Assembly (NCBI GenBank): GCA_965208815.1
Contig: OZ242357.1
Coordinates: forward strand, 1,984,001 to 2,048,000
Reading direction: 5' to 3'
Source of the DNA: Bin55 sp009840545
GTDB taxonomy: Bacteria > Pseudomonadota > Gammaproteobacteria > Pseudomonadales > Azotimanducaceae
DNA: 64,000 nucleotides
The position numbers and the translations under genes were made by a program. Positions 61,232-64,000 of this stretch are shown here, in pieces (position 1 is the first letter of the stretch; each line of letters opens with the position of its first letter). The notes beneath the pieces were generated by a model, which was not told the DNA's origin, ran no database searches, and saw only the letters and a list, made by a program, of their open reading frames with translations.

Positions 61232-62047
61232 CTATGTGTCCGTATTAATTTCCAGAGCATCAGAGTCTGGCCGGGCCAATCCCCGTTGAGATGATGCTAT
61301 TGCATCGAGAAAGATGCGAATATAGTCTCTGTGACCGAGTTTCTCGGTGACTTCCGCCACGGCTTCTTCCAAGCGAAACTCGCGCATGAATAGTGTTCGA
61401 AATGCCAATCGAACTTCTCGTATTGCCGTAGTGTCGTAGCCCGCACGCTCCATACCAATCTTGTTGACTACTCTCATGGTCGCTCGAAAACCTTCTGCGA
61501 TTGTGAACGGCAAGACATCCTGGGTAACACGAGCCATGCCGCCCACCATTGCGGCGCGTCCGACATGACAAAACTGATGCACTGCGCTCAAGCCTCCGAT
61601 ATTTGCATACTCGCCTATGACAACGTGGCCGCCTAAGGTTGCTGCGTGAGACATGACTACGTGGTTGCCAACCTTGCAATTGTGTGCCACATGCGAATGA
61701 GCCAAAAGAGCACAATCGTTTCCAACCTCTGTGATACCTTGTTCCTCCGTTGCACTATGAATGCTCACGTACTCTCGAATAGTGTTGCGATCGCCGATTT
61801 TGGTAAAGGTTTTTGTACCTTCGATATGCTTCTGGTCCTGGGATTGGACGCCCATCGTGACAAAAGGAAACACCGTACAGTCCGCACCCAACTCTGTATG
61901 TCCATCAACAACAACATGAGAGTGGAGATACGTTCGTTCACCTATCTTTGTGTTGGGACCGATCGTACAGAATGGACCGATGATGCAGCCAGTCCCTAGT
62001 TCAGCACCAGGAGCTACGACTGAGGACTTATCGATGCACACGCCCAT
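61232..62047 (-). CDS. lpxA: UDP-GlcNAc acyltransferase LpxA
   Basis: The 271-residue left-handed beta-helix protein has hexapeptide repeats throughout (VVAPGAELGTGCIIGPF onward), catalytic His122 in HSHVAHNC and the C-terminal helical domain (NKIGMERAGYDTTAIREVRL) that distinguishes LpxA from LpxD. It adds the first 3-hydroxyacyl chain to UDP-GlcNAc for lipid A, showing a Gram-negative outer membrane. It stands apart from the usual lpxD-fabZ-lpxB neighbours, so it may be a second copy or the genome may have a scattered lipid A set. Confidence 0.92.
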   Translation of the reverse strand: MGVCIDKSSVVAPGAELGTGCIIGPFCTIGPNTKIGERTYLHSHVVVDGHTELGADCTVFPFVTMGVQSQDQKHIEGTKTFTKIGDRNTIREYVSIHSATEEQGITEVGNDCALLAHSHVAHNCKVGNHVVMSHAATLGGHVVIGEYANIGGLSAVHQFCHVGRAAMVGGMARVTQDVLPFTIAEGFRATMRVVNKIGMERAGYDTTAIREVRLAFRTLFMREFRLEEAVAEVTEKLGHRDYIRIFLDAIASSQRGLARPDSDALEINTDT

Positions 62048-62098
62048 ACTCTCTACCGTTCCGTCCGAACTACATTCTCACTTGGTTAATTATGACCA

Positions 62099-62989
62099 TC
62101 AGACGCGCTTTTTTGCGCCACGATAGGGCTCCATGTCCATCCCAGGATATCGGGCAGACACTCCTTCAATAGTTTCTTCTGTCCAATATTCGTGACCAGG
62201 TGCCGGGAAACCAAACAGTTCACGTTCGTCAGTTGTTGCTGCTTCAATCCACTTTCTAAAGTCTGGACGTATGGCTTCCGCTGACCAACTGTCGATTCCA
62301 AGCCATCTCCAGGCGGCCGGTGAATATGTAATGAACTGTCCTACTCGGCCGCCCGGAGCTAAGAACGGTGTACCTCGGTGAAAGGTCCGCATGCTGTAGA
62401 CCAGCAATCCACCTGCCGGCACTACGACCTTTACTTCGTTTTCATAGAGCTCGGGTCTCTGATCGCGTGTGAAGTGCGCCGGCACTCGCAGACTCTCGGG
62501 ATAGTGTTCCCATGAACATACTGCTGTAGGTGCGTGTTCCACAGTCACATCAGTGTAGTAAAGCAAGTAGGCCGTCTGCCAGTATTCCGGTACGTCGGGA
62601 GGATAAGCTAGGGTGTGGTTTCCGTAATCGCAATGCATGGCTTGGTCTACGTCAGAACCGTCTCCTTTGCGTTTTGCATGAAGGTTGCCCTGCTCAAGGT
62701 ACAAAGCACTACCTCCTGCAAACTTGCTCGCTAGAGCTCTGAGTTCGGGATGCAAAGTTATGTGGTTCAGCCAGGTGCCTGGAAACGGGAACCTCCAAAC
62801 CGGACGACGCGACCCTCGAGTCCAAGTCGGCGGCTCACTGCTAGGGTCGTCACAATACTCGATCCATCCAGGGAGAACTTCCTTCAACTCATTGCGTGCG
62901 CCATCTAGTTCTTCAGACGTCAAGAACTCTTCAACTATTGCAAATCCGTGTTGTTCGTAGTGTTGCTCATGTCCCGGTTCTATCCCCAT
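62099..62989 (-). CDS. Phytanoyl-CoA dioxygenase (PhyH) family protein
   Basis: The 296-residue Fe(II)/2-oxoglutarate oxygenase has the proximal HxD in QAMHCDYGNHT and the distal His in MRTFHRGTPF; an Arg near GGRVGQFITYSP may bind 2-oxoglutarate. It hydroxylates an alkyl chain, possibly a branched fatty acyl group or other small molecule. AGAGGATGAA ahead of the ATG is a good ribosome site. It is upstream of lpxA on the same strand, 51 bp apart, but a shared function is not evident. Confidence 0.85.
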   Translation of the reverse strand: MGIEPGHEQHYEQHGFAIVEEFLTSEELDGARNELKEVLPGWIEYCDDPSSEPPTWTRGSRRPVWRFPFPGTWLNHITLHPELRALASKFAGGSALYLEQGNLHAKRKGDGSDVDQAMHCDYGNHTLAYPPDVPEYWQTAYLLYYTDVTVEHAPTAVCSWEHYPESLRVPAHFTRDQRPELYENEVKVVVPAGGLLVYSMRTFHRGTPFLAPGGRVGQFITYSPAAWRWLGIDSWSAEAIRPDFRKWIEAATTDERELFGFPAPGHEYWTEETIEGVSARYPGMDMEPYRGAKKRV

Positions 62990-63143
62990 TTCATCCTCTT
63001 CTTCTCAAACAGCCTCACAAAGTGGAGCATCATTCGCGCTGAATCTCGATCACAAGAAAGTCTGTTCCATGCGCGTCCGGCCATGTACATTTACTCTCTA
63101 TCATGTATGCATCAAGACCCGTTTCAAGTCTGGTCTCACCACA

Positions 63144-63905
63144 ATGAAAGGTATCGTACCAATCGCTCTCGTGGCAGTAGTCTCCCTAGGCGGAGAACTG
63201 CTAGTCGCCAATGAGTCTGAACTAACCGCTGAAGAATTGGTCGCTCGCGTACTCGATCAAACTCGGGGACTCTCGTCCTATTCTGAGCTCACTATGACCA
63301 TCCACAGGCCTGACTGGCAGCGCACCTCTTCATTTTTAGTCTGGACGCAAGGACGAGAGGATGCGTTGATCCGATTCACAGCGCCAGCGCGAGACGCTGG
63401 ACTAGCAACACTTAGGAAGGGAGAACGAATGTGGACCTACTCACCGAAGATTCAACGTACGGTTCGTCTGCCCAAATCCATGATGTCCCAAGACTGGGCT
63501 GGGTCCGATTTTTCTTACAACGATCTCGCACGTTCAGACGATTTGCTCAACCAATATTCACTAAGTCTCACCGAAATCAACATTACTGACGATGGCACCG
63601 TCTACACAATCGAAGCTGTTCCCAAAGAGAACGCTGCCATCGTATGGGGCAAGGAAGTGCTTGAGCTTCGAGATGATTTTGTCCTCCTTAAGCATTCCTA
63701 CTTTGATCAAGAAATGGTCCTGGTCAAGTGGTTGGAAACACTCGAAATCGACGAATTCGACGGACGTACCATTCCTAAGCGAATGCGGATTACAAAGAGC
63801 GAAGCGCACGATCGTTGGACCGAGATCGTATATGAAGAAGCGGATTTCGATATCGACATTCCGGACTCGAAGTTCACTCTTTTTGCTCTAAGGGATTCAG
63901 GTTGA
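63144..63905 (+). CDS. Outer-membrane lipoprotein-sorting (LolA-like) protein
   Basis: The frame extends upstream to 63069, but the ATG at 63144 gives a clean signal peptide (MKGIVPIALVAVVSLGGE). The mature 230 residues have the LolA/DUF4292 fold: AEELVARVLDQTRGLSSYSEL, TSSFLVWTQGREDALIRF, and EVLELRDDFVLLKHSYFD. These proteins are thought to carry lipids or lipoproteins across the periplasm. The next gene overlaps its stop region and looks like an ABC permease, a common operon pairing for this family. Confidence 0.82.
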   Translation: MKGIVPIALVAVVSLGGELLVANESELTAEELVARVLDQTRGLSSYSELTMTIHRPDWQRTSSFLVWTQGREDALIRFTAPARDAGLATLRKGERMWTYSPKIQRTVRLPKSMMSQDWAGSDFSYNDLARSDDLLNQYSLSLTEINITDDGTVYTIEAVPKENAAIVWGKEVLELRDDFVLLKHSYFDQEMVLVKWLETLEIDEFDGRTIPKRMRITKSEAHDRWTEIVYEEADFDIDIPDSKFTLFALRDSG

Positions 63906-64000
63906 GGAATCCCAGTCACGATTCTTCTCACTGAGAATCCAACATTTGCTTTCTGTAACGGTTGCATGGCGTAATCTCTGGCGCAACAGACGCCGCACCC
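63904..64000 (+). CDS. Start of an ABC transporter permease, cut by window end
   Basis: A frame open beyond the window edge encodes LLSVTVAWRNLWRNRRRT, the typical cytosolic start of MacB/LolC-type permeases before their first helix. The exact start is unclear: the frame opens at 63892, no ATG or GTG is present, and CTG 63931 or TTG 63946 are possible. It immediately follows the LolA-like gene, as such permeases often do. Confidence 0.55.

Overview
This window looks like a piece of a gammaproteobacterial chromosome of roughly balanced base composition (by eye about half G+C). The strongest sign is the gene order ligA-zipA-smc (11662-18348, minus strand); zipA is essentially confined to Gammaproteobacteria. 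LpxA and several lipoproteins show an outer membrane. Many acyl-CoA enzymes, a CYP153-type P450 and a PhyH dioxygenase suggest a lipid- or hydrocarbon-using, probably marine, organism. The habitat is inference. I saw no rRNA, tRNA or CRISPR array.

Layout. 1-5031: small membrane proteins, a propeller-like lipoprotein, a MORN-repeat secreted protein and a NIPSNAP-like protein. 5094-11534: CYP153 P450, acyl-CoA dehydrogenase, enoyl-CoA hydratase, a DUF169 protein and unknowns. 11662-18348: DNA ligase, ZipA, SMC. 18349-20130: a hairpin-rich spacer, a 49-residue exported peptide and a MerR/CarH-like regulator with its own promoter and an 11-bp-repeat operator. 20417-26068: an acyl-CoA synthetase, kinase-like, GNAT, hydratase and SDR module. 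26136-35553: Lhr helicase, TVP38 protein, 1-Cys peroxiredoxin, a methyltransferase, a second acyl-CoA dehydrogenase and a membrane protein.

35694-53044 is the highlight: a compact sterol biosynthesis cluster running from isoprenoid precursor to tailored sterol. On the plus strand are IPP isomerase, a fused HMG-CoA reductase-mevalonate kinase, an SDR and a Rieske oxygenase resembling the bacterial C-4 demethylation pair SdmB/SdmA, an ERG24-like sterol reductase, CYP51, and a single 1124-residue protein joining squalene monooxygenase to oxidosqualene cyclase, followed by a second Rieske oxygenase. Convergent on the minus strand are a sterol C-24 methyltransferase gene, squalene synthase and an EBP-like membrane protein that may be a delta8-delta7 isomerase. 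Together they could turn farnesyl diphosphate into a C-4/C-14-demethylated, C-24-alkylated sterol. The C-24 methyltransferase is cut in two by a GC-rich 1700-bp IS1380-family element with 18-bp inverted repeats and a 7-bp target duplication. Removing the element and one duplicate copy restores a perfect 331-residue frame, so the loss is recent. HMG-CoA synthase, phosphomevalonate kinase, diphosphomevalonate decarboxylase and farnesyl diphosphate synthase are not in the window and would have to lie elsewhere.

53505-64000: a DinG/XPD-like helicase coupled to a FAN1-like VRR-NUC nuclease, a thioredoxin-fold lipoprotein, a Gfo/Idh-aldo/keto reductase fusion, a stand-alone LpxA, a PhyH dioxygenase, and an outer-membrane lipoprotein-sorting protein followed by the start of an ABC permease that runs off the end.
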